A DNA stretch of 41,505 nucleotides from Acidimicrobiales bacterium (GCA_030828465.1 JAURCL010000013.1:1-41505); one strand, 5' to 3'. Shown: positions 1-8,175, counted from the stretch's first letter. Numbers and translations are program-made. Notes: generated from the sequence alone by a model not told the origin.

Positions 1-669
1 TTCGTCGGGTGGGGTCGGCAGCGGGGTCGCATCGAGCTGCTCGAACACCGTGCCGTCGTCGTCGGTCATCGCGCCGGAGCGCTTGAAGAGCTGGCGCAGG
101 CCGGTGCGGTGGCCGCCCGGCGCAGCCCAGAGGCAGCCGTTCTCCAGCGTGGCGTCTTCGAGGGCGAACCAGAACCCGGTGACTGAGAGGGGGTCGGTGT
201 AGAGGAAGGTGCTGTCTTGGTGGCAGGCGACCTCCCCTCCGATGACAGGCTGCTTGAAGATGTACATGCTCTGCAGGGCGAGGGCGTCGGCGAGGCCGAT
301 GTCAGCCGCCACCCCGGCGAGTTCATCGGTGTACGAGAAGGCCTCGAAGACCGGGTCGAGGTCGTGCTGCGCGTGGCCGATCTTGTTGATCGCCAGTTCC
401 TTCGGTCGGGTCAACTCCCCAGCATCATCGAGGGCTCCATCCTCGAAGAAACACCAGATACGTCCGCCACTCGACAGGAACTCCCGATTGGAGTGACGCT
501 CTTGTTCGTCGGTGGTGAACACCGTGCGCTCGACCCCCGGTTCCCATTCGTCGACGAGACCGAGCGCCCGCTCCCGCAGGTCATCGCAGATTCCCCGATC
601 GACGAAGTCGTGGACGACGGTGAAACCGTCCCGGTGGAAGCCCTCGATCTGCTCCGCGGTCAGCGTCAT
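1..669 (-). CDS. Phytanoyl-CoA dioxygenase (PhyH) family protein, C-terminus outside the window
   Basis: Putative non-haem Fe(II)/2-oxoglutarate oxygenase; the substrate cannot be told. The 223 visible residues run in frame to base 1. H150 and D152 (in CHQDSTFLYTD) are the HxD metal ligands, and the stretch FALEDATLENGCLW at about 168-181 is typical of PHYHD1-type members of the family. The distal His and the Arg that binds 2-oxoglutarate would lie beyond the window; a PHYHD1-sized protein would need about 65-70 more residues. The ATG at 669 is chosen because a GGGGG run lies 7 nt upstream; the ATG at 675 is in frame but too close to it. It follows adenosine deaminase by 36 bp on the same strand, so it is probably the last known gene of the nucleoside operon. 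Confidence 0.85.
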   Translation of the reverse strand, partial: MTLTAEQIEGFHRDGFTVVHDFVDRGICDDLRERALGLVDEWEPGVERTVFTTDEQERHSNREFLSSGGRIWCFFEDGALDDAGELTRPKELAINKIGHAQHDLDPVFEAFSYTDELAGVAADIGLADALALQSMYIFKQPVIGGEVACHQDSTFLYTDPLSVTGFWFALEDATLENGCLWAAPGGHRTGLRQLFKRSGAMTDDDGTVFEQLDATPLPTPPDE

Positions 670-705
670 GGACATGCCCCCAGCGTACGGCGCGCGGGCC
701 CGCCC

Positions 706-1788
706 TCAGGCTTCGGCGAGGGAGGTGTACGCCGGGCGAACGACCTCATCGAGGAGCCGGTGACGAGTCTCCACGGGAGCGAAGGACGAGGCGATCGCGT
801 TCTCCACGAGTCGACCGATCTCGGTCCAGTCGATACCGCACTCGTTGTGTAGGGCCCACATCTCACCGGTCGGGGAGACATCGCTCATGAGCCGATTGTC
901 GGTGTTCACGCCGACGTTGAAGCCGGCGCGGAGGAAGGGGACGAGGGGATGATCGGCCACCGAGGCCACCGCGCCGATCTGGGTGTTGCAGGTCGGCGCC
1001 ATCTCGAGATGGATACCTCGGTCGAGCACGTACCGCGCGAGGGGCCCAAGGACAAGGCGACCGTCTCCATCGAGGGAGGTGTCGCGATCGAGGCGGACGC
1101 CGTGGCCGATGCGATGCGCTCCGTGGGCCAACGCGTCCGAGATCAGTTCGAGATCTGGGGGCTCGCTCGCGTGGATCGTGATGTTGAGATGTCGTTCGCG
1201 AGCGAAGGCGAGGGCGTCGGCGTGCAGCGATGGCGGCCAACCCGTCTCGGCGCCAGCGAGATCGAAGGCCACCACCTTCGGCTCGCGAGAGCGAATCGAG
1301 TCGACGAGACGGGCGACCTCAAGGGAACGCTGCTCGGTTCTCATGGCGCACAGGATGAGGTTCACCTCGATACGCCGCTTGGCCTCGGTCTCGCCGTCGC
1401 GAACACCAGCCGCGACCGCGTCAACGACCTCCTCGAGCGGCAGACCGTGGAGCTCGGGGGCGAATCGGATCTCGGCGTAGACGACACCATCGGCCGCCAA
1501 GTCCTCGGTCGCCTCGCGCGCTACCCGCCGAATGTTCTCGGCCGACTGCATGACGGCGAGCGTGTGCTCGAAGGTGGCGAGATACTTCAGCAGGTCAGCC
1601 GAGGCAGCCCCGGCCGTGAACCAGGCCTGCAGATCAGCGTGATCGGTGGTCGGCAGCCGGGGTGTCCAGCCGATGGCATCGGCGAGCTCGAGCACGGTCT
1701 CGACGCGGAGCCCGCCGTCGAGATGGTCGTGAAGGAGCGCCTTCGGGGCCGACCGGATCGCCTCGCGGGTGATCGGGGCCCCGACCAC
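706..1788 (-). CDS. add: Adenosine deaminase
   Basis: Hydrolytic deamination of adenosine or deoxyadenosine to inosine in the cytosol; 360 aa, normal length. Zinc and catalytic residues are visible: HxH at H20/H22 (LLHDHLDGG), H206 and E209 (HASE), H229 (RIGHGVRL) and D297 (NTDNRLMS). The residue after D297 is Asn where the textbook enzymes have a second Asp (NTDD); NTDN also occurs in actinobacterial Add proteins as far as I recall, so activity is still likely. The GTG start shares one base with the TAG stop of the upstream permease, implying translational coupling. Its place at the end of a nucleoside ABC transporter operon fits salvage of imported purine nucleosides. Confidence 0.93.
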   Translation of the reverse strand: MVGAPITREAIRSAPKALLHDHLDGGLRVETVLELADAIGWTPRLPTTDHADLQAWFTAGAASADLLKYLATFEHTLAVMQSAENIRRVAREATEDLAADGVVYAEIRFAPELHGLPLEEVVDAVAAGVRDGETEAKRRIEVNLILCAMRTEQRSLEVARLVDSIRSREPKVVAFDLAGAETGWPPSLHADALAFARERHLNITIHASEPPDLELISDALAHGAHRIGHGVRLDRDTSLDGDGRLVLGPLARYVLDRGIHLEMAPTCNTQIGAVASVADHPLVPFLRAGFNVGVNTDNRLMSDVSPTGEMWALHNECGIDWTEIGRLVENAIASSFAPVETRHRLLDEVVRPAYTSLAEA

Positions 1789-3044
1789 TAGTGGCTGCCG
1801 CCCGGCCGGTAGGGAACCCCGGCCCGAGCCGGGGGTCTGAGTCGTTGGCTCGCGGTGGCGAGGACCACGAGGGTGACGACGTAAGGAAGTGACTGGGTGA
1901 GTGACTCGGGAACCTCGTCGACCGTGAGGTAGGCGAGCATCGCGACACCGGTGGTGATGAGCGCCGTTACCCCTCGGCGCGAGCGGCGGGCCACCACGCT
2001 CGCCACCAGCACGAGACTGGCGACGATCGCGATGAAGAGGAACAGCCCGGTCACCGAGCCGCCGGCCACCAGCTTCAAGCCCTCGGAGTAGCCGAACACG
2101 GCCGCCCCTCCAAGCACACCGCTTGGACGCCAGTTGCCGAAGATCATGGTTGCAAGGCCGATGAAGCCGCGGCCGGCGGTCTGACCCTGGCGGTAGTACG
2201 ACGAGGAGACGATCGCGAGGAAGCCTCCGCCGAGTCCAGCGAAGCCGCCGCTGATGAGCAGGCCGAGGTAGCGGATTCGGATCACGTCGACGCCGAGACT
2301 CTCCGCCGACTCGGGTGACTCACCCGAGGATCGCAGGCGTAGGCCGAAGGTGGTGCGCCACAGCACCCAGGCCGAGGCCGGGACTAACAGCACGGCGAGC
2401 AGAGAGGCGAGTGACAGGTTGGTCGTCAGCCCTCGCACGATGCCGGCCAGATCGCCGATGAGGAACCAGCCACGCTCCTCGAACCATCCGAGGATGTCGG
2501 GGGTCGACCAGCCACCCGAGAGGAACGGCGCGTCGATGCGGGGAATCGCGCCGCGCTGGGGCGGCGACTGGCTGATGCCGCCCTGGGGCACCCCGTCGAA
2601 GGCGAGCTCACTGAGATAGCGCATCCCGTAGAGGGCCAACAGGTTCATGACGACACCGGAGATGACCTGGTCGATGTTGAACCGGATCGTCGCCACCGCG
2701 TGGATCGCTCCGCCGAGCATGCCGCCAACCACGGCCAGGAGCAGACCGATCCACGGTCCGAACTTCCAGGCGCCGAACGCCCCGAACCAGGTGCCGAGGA
2801 TCATCATGCCCTCGATGCCGATGTTCAGGATGCCGACACGCTCGGCCCAGAGACCGGCGAGGCCGGCCAAGAGGATCGGTACGGTCAGGCGCAGGGCGGC
2901 GCCGATGGTGCCCGAGGAGGTCAGGTCGTCGTAGCCGGTGACCAGCCGAACGACCGACATGATCCCGAGCAGGCCGACGCCGAGGACCAAGAGCCGACGC
3001 GGGCCACTCGTCGGCATGCGGGTGAGGCTCAACACGCCGCTCAC
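1788..3044 (-). CDS. Nucleoside ABC transporter permease (YufQ/NupC-like)
   Basis: Inner-membrane permease of the BPD_transp_2 (LivH/RbsC-type) family, 418 aa. Multiple hydrophobic segments are evident, with the conserved stretch ERVGILNIGIEGMM at about residues 67-80 and the GVVMNLLALYGM region around 130. It is the second of two permeases in a transporter laid out like NupNOPQ of Bacillus or BmpA-NupABC of Lactococcus. Its start overlaps the stop of the first permease by 4 nt (ATGA) and its stop overlaps add by 1 nt. Substrate assignment rests on the neighbours (BMP lipoprotein, adenosine deaminase), not on the permease itself. Confidence 0.9.
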   Translation of the reverse strand: MSGVLSLTRMPTSGPRRLLVLGVGLLGIMSVVRLVTGYDDLTSSGTIGAALRLTVPILLAGLAGLWAERVGILNIGIEGMMILGTWFGAFGAWKFGPWIGLLLAVVGGMLGGAIHAVATIRFNIDQVISGVVMNLLALYGMRYLSELAFDGVPQGGISQSPPQRGAIPRIDAPFLSGGWSTPDILGWFEERGWFLIGDLAGIVRGLTTNLSLASLLAVLLVPASAWVLWRTTFGLRLRSSGESPESAESLGVDVIRIRYLGLLISGGFAGLGGGFLAIVSSSYYRQGQTAGRGFIGLATMIFGNWRPSGVLGGAAVFGYSEGLKLVAGGSVTGLFLFIAIVASLVLVASVVARRSRRGVTALITTGVAMLAYLTVDEVPESLTQSLPYVVTLVVLATASQRLRPPARAGVPYRPGGSH

Positions 3045-4180
3045 GCCGCTGCCCCCGCCAACTGGGCGCGCGCCTGTTCGGCCGTGCGCTCGTTGAGGCG
3101 ACGGATGGTCGCCTCGTTGACGATCACCACCGTGAGCACGATGATCGACTGCATCACCTTGACGATCGAGTTCGGAACGTCAGCGAGCTGGAGTTCAGCC
3201 GAAGTCGAGTCAAGGAAGCCGAAGAGCAGGGCGGCCACCACGATGCCGACCGGATGGTTCCGACCGAGCAGTGCGACGGTGATGCCGGCGAAGCCAAAGC
3301 CGATCGGTGTCGCGTTTGGACCGTAGGCGTACGCCTCGCCGAGCACGCTCGACATCGCGATCATGCCGGCGACTGCTCCGGAGAGCACCATCGCGATGAT
3401 GGTCATCGTGCGGGCGCTGATACCGGCGGTCTCGGCCGCCGTCGCGTTGAAACCGGAGGCCCGGAGGCGGAAGCCGAAGCGGCTTCGGTAGACGAGCACC
3501 CAAAATCCGGCGACGGTGGCGAGGGCGACGATGAACATGCCGTTCAGGCGTCCGTCGACGATGTCGGGCATCCGGGCGCTCTCGGGCAACAGGGTTGTCT
3601 TGATGTTGAGGCCCTCAATCTCGTCATCGCGGAAGAAGTTGTCGAACATCCATTGGATGACCGACAGCGCGATGTAATTGAGCATGATCGTCGAGATCAC
3701 CTCGTGGACGTTCTTGCGCACCTTGAGAACGCCGGCGATCGAGGCCCAGAAGGCACCGGCGATCATCGCGACCAGGAGGATGAAGGGGATGTGCAACACC
3801 ATCGGGAGCGACACCCGGCTTCCGGCCTCGGCGGCGATGAGCGCTGCGAATAGATACTGGCCCTCCACGCCGATGTTGAAGATCAGCATCTTGAAGCCGA
3901 TCGCCACCGCGGTAGCCGAGAAGATCAACGGGGTGGCGCGCCGCAGCATCTCGAGCAATTTGTTGCCGCTCGCCCCGGTCTCGATGATCGTCGCGTAGGC
4001 GTCGAACGGGTTCTTTCCGGTCACCGCGAGGAGCAGTGCGCTGATGGTGAGGGCGATGAGCACCGCGGCGAGCGAGCTCCCAACGGTGGTGAGCGAGGTT
4101 CGAAGCGCGGTGGCGTCGCTGCCGGTGGTGATACGCGACAGAAGGCCAGCTAGGCCCCCGGGCCGCTCCCGTTCGGTCAT
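3041..4180 (-). CDS. Nucleoside ABC transporter permease (YufP/NupB-like)
   Basis: 379-aa BPD_transp_2 permease that should form a heterodimeric channel with the next gene. A cytoplasmic N-terminus is followed by a first membrane span near residues 32-53, and the motif KMLIFNIGVEGQYLFAA lies near 97-113. The C-terminal tail ends in a short hydrophilic helix (NEATIRRLNERTAEQ). ATG at 4180 overlaps the ATPase stop by 4 nt. Together with the second permease and the tandem ATPase this gives the complete membrane part of a nucleoside importer. Confidence 0.9.
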   Translation of the reverse strand: MTERERPGGLAGLLSRITTGSDATALRTSLTTVGSSLAAVLIALTISALLLAVTGKNPFDAYATIIETGASGNKLLEMLRRATPLIFSATAVAIGFKMLIFNIGVEGQYLFAALIAAEAGSRVSLPMVLHIPFILLVAMIAGAFWASIAGVLKVRKNVHEVISTIMLNYIALSVIQWMFDNFFRDDEIEGLNIKTTLLPESARMPDIVDGRLNGMFIVALATVAGFWVLVYRSRFGFRLRASGFNATAAETAGISARTMTIIAMVLSGAVAGMIAMSSVLGEAYAYGPNATPIGFGFAGITVALLGRNHPVGIVVAALLFGFLDSTSAELQLADVPNSIVKVMQSIIVLTVVIVNEATIRRLNERTAEQARAQLAGAAA

Positions 4181-5709
4181 GAGGCCACCTCCCGGTGGGT
4201 TCCGGTCATGTGGGTTCCGAGTTCGCTCGGGGTGATCGAGTCGGGATCGAGGCGCGCGGTGATGCGTCCGTCGAACATGACGAGGAGCGAGTCGGACAGG
4301 CCGATCAACTCCTCGAGATCGGCCGAGACGAGCAGCACCGCCATGCCCGAGTCGCGAGCCTGACGGATCTCATCCCAGACGGCCGCCTGCGCGCCGACAT
4401 CGATTCCGCGCGTCGGGTGGGCGGCGATGAGCACCGATGGCTCGGTCACGAGGTTGCGCCCGACCACGAGCTTCTGCTGGTTGCCACCGGAGAGGGCGAA
4501 GGCCGGCACCGTCTCGTTGGGGGTAAGCACCCCGAAGCGCTCGATGATCGTCACCGCGGAGGAGCGCGCCGCTGCGCCGTCGATGAACGGCCCCTTGGAG
4601 AGCGATTCCTCGTGCTCGCGGCCGAGCAGGGTGTTCTCCCAGAGCGGCGCGTTGAGCATGAGGCCCTCGCGCTGGCGATCGAAGGGGATGTAGGCGAGGC
4701 CCGCGCGGTGGCGCTCGCGGGTGTTGGCGTGGGTGAGGTCGTTGCCGTCGACGATGACTGAACCGGAGGAGGACCTCAAGCCGACGATGGCCGTGCAGAG
4801 TTCGAACTGCCCGTTGCCCTCCACTCCGGCGACACCGACGATCTCTCCGGCGCGAACCGTGAACGAGGCGGACTCGACGGCCGGGCGACCCTCGGGCCCC
4901 GGCACCGAGAGGTCGCGAACATCGAGACGAACCGCGTCGGAGATGGTCGAGGTGCGTCCCGCAGGGGAGGGCAGCTCCGAGCCAACCATCAGCTCGGCGA
5001 GACCGGAGCGGTCAATCTGGGCCGGGGTGGTCTGAGCCACCGTCGTGCCTTGACGCATGACGGTGATGTCGTCGGAGACCTGGAGCACCTCGTCGAGTTT
5101 GTGCGAGATGAAGATGACGGTCGCGCCATCGGCGACCAGGCGCTTCAGCGTCTCGAAGAGCTCGTCGACCTCGTCGGGAACGAGCACCGCGGTCGGCTCG
5201 TCGAGGATGAGGATCTGGGCGCCCCGGAAGAGCACCTTCAGGATCTCGACCCGTTGGCGCTCACCGACGCCGAGCTCAGACACCTCGGTGTCGAGATCGA
5301 GTTCGGTGCCGACGCTCACCATCAACTCATTGAGTCGCGACCGAGCCGAACGAAGGTCGATCACCCCACGATGTGCCGGTTCGCTGCCCAGAATGATGTT
5401 CTCAAGCACCGTGAGGTTGTCCGCGAGCATGAAGTGCTGGTGCACCATGCCGACCCCGGCGTCGATCGCGTCGCTCGGCGAGCGCATCTCGAGTTGATTC
5501 CCGTTGATCGAGATGCTGCCCGTGTCGGGCTGGTGCATCCCGTAAAGGGTCTTCATGAGGGTCGACTTTCCGGCGCCGTTCTCGCCGACGATGGCGTGAA
5601 CCGTGCCCCGCCGCACTGTCAGGTCGACGTCGTGGTTGGCAATTACCCCGGGGAATCGTTTGGAGATATCCCTCAGCTCAACGGCGATGGCGCTCAATAC
5701 GTCACTCAT
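4177..5709 (-). CDS. Nucleoside ABC transporter ATPase, two ABC domains (YufO/NupA-like)
   Basis: 510-aa tandem ATPase of the RbsA/YufO type; energises uptake on the cytoplasmic face. Domain 1 has Walker A GENGAGKST (42-50), a signature-like LGVGERQRVEILK and Walker B LILDEPTAVL. Domain 2 keeps the signature SGGNQQKLVVGRN but its Walker A region reads GVEGNGQFELC, without the GKS/T lysine, as is usual for the second half of this class. ATG at 5709 is preceded by a GGGGGAAG ribosome-binding site. The 139-bp gap to the lipoprotein gene upstream holds a strong hairpin. Confidence 0.92.
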   Translation of the reverse strand: MSDVLSAIAVELRDISKRFPGVIANHDVDLTVRRGTVHAIVGENGAGKSTLMKTLYGMHQPDTGSISINGNQLEMRSPSDAIDAGVGMVHQHFMLADNLTVLENIILGSEPAHRGVIDLRSARSRLNELMVSVGTELDLDTEVSELGVGERQRVEILKVLFRGAQILILDEPTAVLVPDEVDELFETLKRLVADGATVIFISHKLDEVLQVSDDITVMRQGTTVAQTTPAQIDRSGLAELMVGSELPSPAGRTSTISDAVRLDVRDLSVPGPEGRPAVESASFTVRAGEIVGVAGVEGNGQFELCTAIVGLRSSSGSVIVDGNDLTHANTRERHRAGLAYIPFDRQREGLMLNAPLWENTLLGREHEESLSKGPFIDGAAARSSAVTIIERFGVLTPNETVPAFALSGGNQQKLVVGRNLVTEPSVLIAAHPTRGIDVGAQAAVWDEIRQARDSGMAVLLVSADLEELIGLSDSLLVMFDGRITARLDPDSITPSELGTHMTGTHREVAS

Positions 5710-5772
5710 TCGCTTCCCCCATGCAGGTGTCGTTCTAGCAGAGGGGGCGTGTCGTCACCGCCCCCGTAACGA

Positions 5773-5802
5773 GATGAGCCCGGGCCGAAGCCCGGGCTCA
5801 TC
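5773..5802 (-). terminator. UUCG-capped 13-bp perfect hairpin between lipoprotein and ATPase genes
   Basis: The arms 5773-5785 and 5790-5802 are perfectly complementary; read on the minus strand the loop is TTCG closed by C-G, an exceptionally stable tetraloop. There is no T-run after it (TCGTTACGGGGG follows), so it may act as a partial terminator or as a 3' stabiliser that lets the binding-protein mRNA outnumber the transporter mRNA, a common arrangement in importer operons. The gap between the genes is otherwise featureless. Confidence 0.7.
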
Positions 5803-5848
5803 CTCGTTCGATGTTCGGTCCGTCGCTCAGGCAACGAACCTCAGCGGA

Positions 5849-6859
5849 TCAGGGAGCGGTCGGGACGACGATGTCGCCGTCGACGATCTGCTTCTTGAAC
5901 GCCTCGAGTTGGTCGGCAACATCGTCGAGGTAGCCACCGGAGGTGGCGTAGCCGACGCCGTCGTTGGCCAGGTTGAACGGGTAGAAGCCACCGGCAGCGG
6001 TGTCTTCCTTGACGCTCTTGGCCATCTCGTACACGGCCACGTCGACGCGCTTAAGCATCGAGGTCAGGCGGTGGGCCTGCTGCTCAGGGGTGTCGAACTG
6101 GTACTCGTCGGAGTCGACGCCAATGGCCCACTTGCCGGCACCGGCCTCAACCGCGGCCTCGATGGTGCCGCGACCCGAACCGCCGGCGGCGGTGTAGACG
6201 ATGTCCGCGCCGTCGTTGAACCAGCTGAGGGCGATTTCCTTGGCCTTGTCGGGGGAGCCCCAAGCAGCGTTGTCGCCCGCGGCGCCGAGGTACTGCGACT
6301 CGACGACGATGTCGGGGTTCACGGCCTGAGCGCCCGCGATGTAGCCGGCCTCAAACTTCTTGATGAGGTCGATCTCCTGACCACCGATGAAGCCGATGTG
6401 GCCGGACTGGCTCTTCAGGGCGGCAGCGGCGCCGACGAGGAAGGAGCCCTCGTGCTCGGCGAAGGCCGTCGTGATGATGTTCGGGCCGTCGTAGTAGCCG
6501 TCGATCCAACCGAAGTAGGTGTCGGGGTTGGCCTCGGCGATCGGGCCGAGCGCGTCACCGAAGGCGAAGCCGACCGCGACGATCAGCTTGTTGTTGGCTC
6601 CGGCGAGTGCCTCGAGGTTCGGTCCGCGGTCGTCGGCGGTGGTGGCCTCAAGCTCCTGAACGGTGAAGTCGAGGTCGGACTCGGCCTGGTCGGCGCCACG
6701 GCCGGCGGCGTCGTTGAAGGTGCCGTCGCCGCGTCCACCGGTGTCGAAAGCGACGCCGAGGGTGAGGTCGCCACCACTGTCGTCGCCGCCACAGGCAGCG
6801 GCAGTGAGAGTGAGAGCCGCGGTGAGCGCACCTGCGATGAGGCGCTTGGACTTGATCAT
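5849..6859 (-). CDS. BMP-family nucleoside-binding lipoprotein
   Basis: Extracytoplasmic substrate-binding lipoprotein of the basic membrane protein/PnrA family, 336 aa. A signal peptide with a hydrophobic stretch ends in a lipobox AAAC with lipidation at C23, followed by a GGDDSGG linker. The family stretches GVAFDTGGRGDGTFND (about 34-49) and VGVDSDEYQF follow; in PnrA-type proteins these regions line the nucleoside pocket. The start at 6859 has the ribosome-binding site GGGGGAA 4-5 nt upstream. It is the first gene of the importer operon and faces an 18-bp palindrome and a TAGTGT box. Confidence 0.92.
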   Translation of the reverse strand: MIKSKRLIAGALTAALTLTAAACGGDDSGGDLTLGVAFDTGGRGDGTFNDAAGRGADQAESDLDFTVQELEATTADDRGPNLEALAGANNKLIVAVGFAFGDALGPIAEANPDTYFGWIDGYYDGPNIITTAFAEHEGSFLVGAAAALKSQSGHIGFIGGQEIDLIKKFEAGYIAGAQAVNPDIVVESQYLGAAGDNAAWGSPDKAKEIALSWFNDGADIVYTAAGGSGRGTIEAAVEAGAGKWAIGVDSDEYQFDTPEQQAHRLTSMLKRVDVAVYEMAKSVKEDTAAGGFYPFNLANDGVGYATSGGYLDDVADQLEAFKKQIVDGDIVVPTAP

Positions 6860-6891
6860 CTGGTTCCCCCTTAGGGCAGGTTGTTGTGTTC

Positions 6892-6909
6892 GTTGTTCAC
6901 GTGAACAAC
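6892..6909. promoter_or_regulatory. 18-bp perfect palindrome, candidate operator of the nucleoside operon
   Basis: GTTGTTCACGTGAACAAC is its own reverse complement. It lies in the 116-bp divergent gap, 33-50 bp before the lipoprotein start and 67-84 bp before the crotonase-fold gene. The half-sites are further flanked by GTGTTC and GAACAC, set two bases off symmetry. A dimeric repressor (LacI-, GntR- or similar type) is the natural reader; the family cannot be told from the site. Confidence 0.7.
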
Positions 6910-6913
6910 CAGA

Positions 6914-6919
6914 ACACTA
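6914..6919 (-). promoter_or_regulatory. Candidate -10 box TAGTGT for the nucleoside operon
   Basis: TAGTGT on the minus strand fits TANNNT and puts the transcription start at about 6907, inside the palindrome 6892-6909. A convincing -35 is not seen. A repressor bound to the palindrome would therefore block initiation, which fits induction by nucleoside. Confidence 0.45.
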
Positions 6920-6975
6920 CATCCGTTCACCCCTCCAAGTTCACTGCCCGATGGTTCGGCTGTGAGACTGCGCCC

Positions 6976-7731
6976 ATGTCGCTTTTGCTGAGTGAGGTGT
7001 CCGACGGGGTGGCCCTGCTCACCCTGAATGCTCCCGACACCCGGAACACGATGACCCTGCCCATGGTCGACGAGATCGTCGCGACGATGGACGCTCTTGA
7101 GGCCGATGAGTCGGTCAACGCGGTGATCGTCACCGGCGCGGGAAGCGCCTTTTGCGCCGGGGCTGACCTCGGCAACCTCCAGACGGCTACGGAGGAGAGC
7201 CTGAATCGCATCTATCAGGGGTTTCTCCGTATCGCTGGTTCGACGCTGCCGACCATCGCCGCGGTGAACGGTGCCGCGGTGGGCGCCGGCATGAACCTCG
7301 CCCTTGGATGCGATGTTCGCATCGCCGCTCGCCGTGCCCGGTTCGACACGCGATTTCTGCAGATCGGTCTGCACCCCGGTGGTGGTCACACCTGGATGCA
7401 GCAACGGATCGTCGGCCCGCAGGCTGCCGCTGCCACCGTGCTCTTCTCGGAGGTGGTCGACGGGGCCGAGGCCGAGCGGACCGGGCTCGTTCACCGCTGC
7501 GTTGATGACGACGCCCTACTTGACGCGGCTCGGGCTCTCGCGGCTGGCGCAGCATCGGCTCCAAGGGAGCTGGTGAAGATCACCAAGGCGACGATGAAGC
7601 GCACCGCGCTCATCTCCGATCATCTTGAGGCCGTCGCCGACGAGCTCGGCCCTCAGGTGTGGACGGCGGGGCAACCGTGGTTTGCGGAACGGATCGCGGC
7701 GCTCAAGGCCCGCATCACCTCAAAGTCCTGA
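6976..7731 (+). CDS. Crotonase-fold (enoyl-CoA hydratase/isomerase family) protein, atypical active site
   Basis: 251-aa crotonase-superfamily protein. The oxyanion-hole regions CAGADL (60-65) and GAAVGAGMNLALGCD (99-113) are intact, so an acyl-CoA is probably bound. The positions of the two hydratase glutamates of rat ECH (E144, E164) align with N107 and F127, so ordinary water addition is unlikely; isomerase, hydrolase or another crotonase chemistry is possible. ATG at 6976 gives the family-typical N-terminus; an upstream in-frame GTG at 6886 would start inside the palindrome region and is rejected. It is divergent from the nucleoside operon. Confidence 0.85.
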   Translation: MSLLLSEVSDGVALLTLNAPDTRNTMTLPMVDEIVATMDALEADESVNAVIVTGAGSAFCAGADLGNLQTATEESLNRIYQGFLRIAGSTLPTIAAVNGAAVGAGMNLALGCDVRIAARRARFDTRFLQIGLHPGGGHTWMQQRIVGPQAAAATVLFSEVVDGAEAERTGLVHRCVDDDALLDAARALAAGAASAPRELVKITKATMKRTALISDHLEAVADELGPQVWTAGQPWFAERIAALKARITSKS

Positions 7732-7734
7732 ACT

Positions 7735-7763
7735 GGCGCGCGCTCAGATCGTGATAGCGCGCC
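7735..7763 (+). terminator. Possible hairpin after the crotonase-fold gene
   Basis: Complementary GGCGCGC (7735-7741) and GCGCGCC (7757-7763) flank a 15-nt loop 3 bp after the stop codon. There is no U-tract and the loop is large, so this is a weak terminator call. Confidence 0.3.
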
Positions 7764-7804
7764 CTCGGGACCGAGGTCCCTCCACTCGGGTCGCTCCGAT
7801 GGGT

Positions 7805-7810
7805 TATGGT
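7805..7810 (+). promoter_or_regulatory. Candidate -10 box TATGGT for the small basic protein gene
   Basis: TATGGT fits TANNNT and would place transcription initiation near 7817, about 38 nt before the ATG at 7855. That leader carries a near-consensus AAGGAGGT ribosome-binding site, the strongest in the window. No clear -35 is visible. Confidence 0.35.
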
Positions 7811-7854
7811 GCTCGCAGGGGGAGGAGCTGACCACCAGACAAGGAGGTAGCCCT

Positions 7855-8175
7855 ATGAGCCAGCGTCATCGCGCCGCCGAGGTGCCGTTGCCGCCGAAGC
7901 AGGAGCTGCGCGCCCACGCGCACGGTGAGCGTCACCGGATCCACGTCGAACTCGACCAGGTCGCGCACCTGGTGAGCGCCGGCGCTGATCCCGACGACCT
8001 GCACGAACCTGGGAGCGCGTGGAAGCCGCTGCATCATCACGATGCTGAGGTCGCGCGCACCAAGCAGGCGAAGCGCAAGCGCAATATGCGCCACTGGAAG
8101 ACCAAGATGTGGAAGCGCCGCACCCAGCTCCGACGCGAGCGGGTGCAAGCCCTTCGGTCACTGCAGGCCGGCTGA
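7855..8175 (+). CDS. Small basic protein of unknown function
   Basis: 106 aa, no family recognised. The N-terminal half is charged and His-rich (RAHAHGERHRIHVELDQ at about 21-37, LHHHD at 59-63); the C-terminal third, about 67-101, is a Lys/Arg/Trp-rich stretch (KQAKRKRNMRHWKTKMWKRR), likely helical and suited to nucleic-acid or ribosome binding. No signal peptide or membrane span. The perfect Shine-Dalgarno AAGGAGGT, 6 nt before the ATG, together with a likely own promoter, argues for a real, well-translated gene. Its last 18 bp overlap the 3' end of the convergent acetyltransferase gene. Confidence 0.75.
   Translation: MSQRHRAAEVPLPPKQELRAHAHGERHRIHVELDQVAHLVSAGADPDDLHEPGSAWKPLHHHDAEVARTKQAKRKRNMRHWKTKMWKRRTQLRRERVQALRSLQAG

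Noticed and set aside
5603-6874. 423-codon open frame on the plus strand
   Set aside because: Antisense to the BMP lipoprotein gene, of strongly biased composition (Val/Gly/Asp) and with no recognisable domain.
8158-8175. Overlap of the small basic gene with the acetyltransferase as a sign that one is false
   Set aside because: An 18-bp tail-to-tail overlap is common; both genes have independent support (domain match, strong ribosome-binding site).
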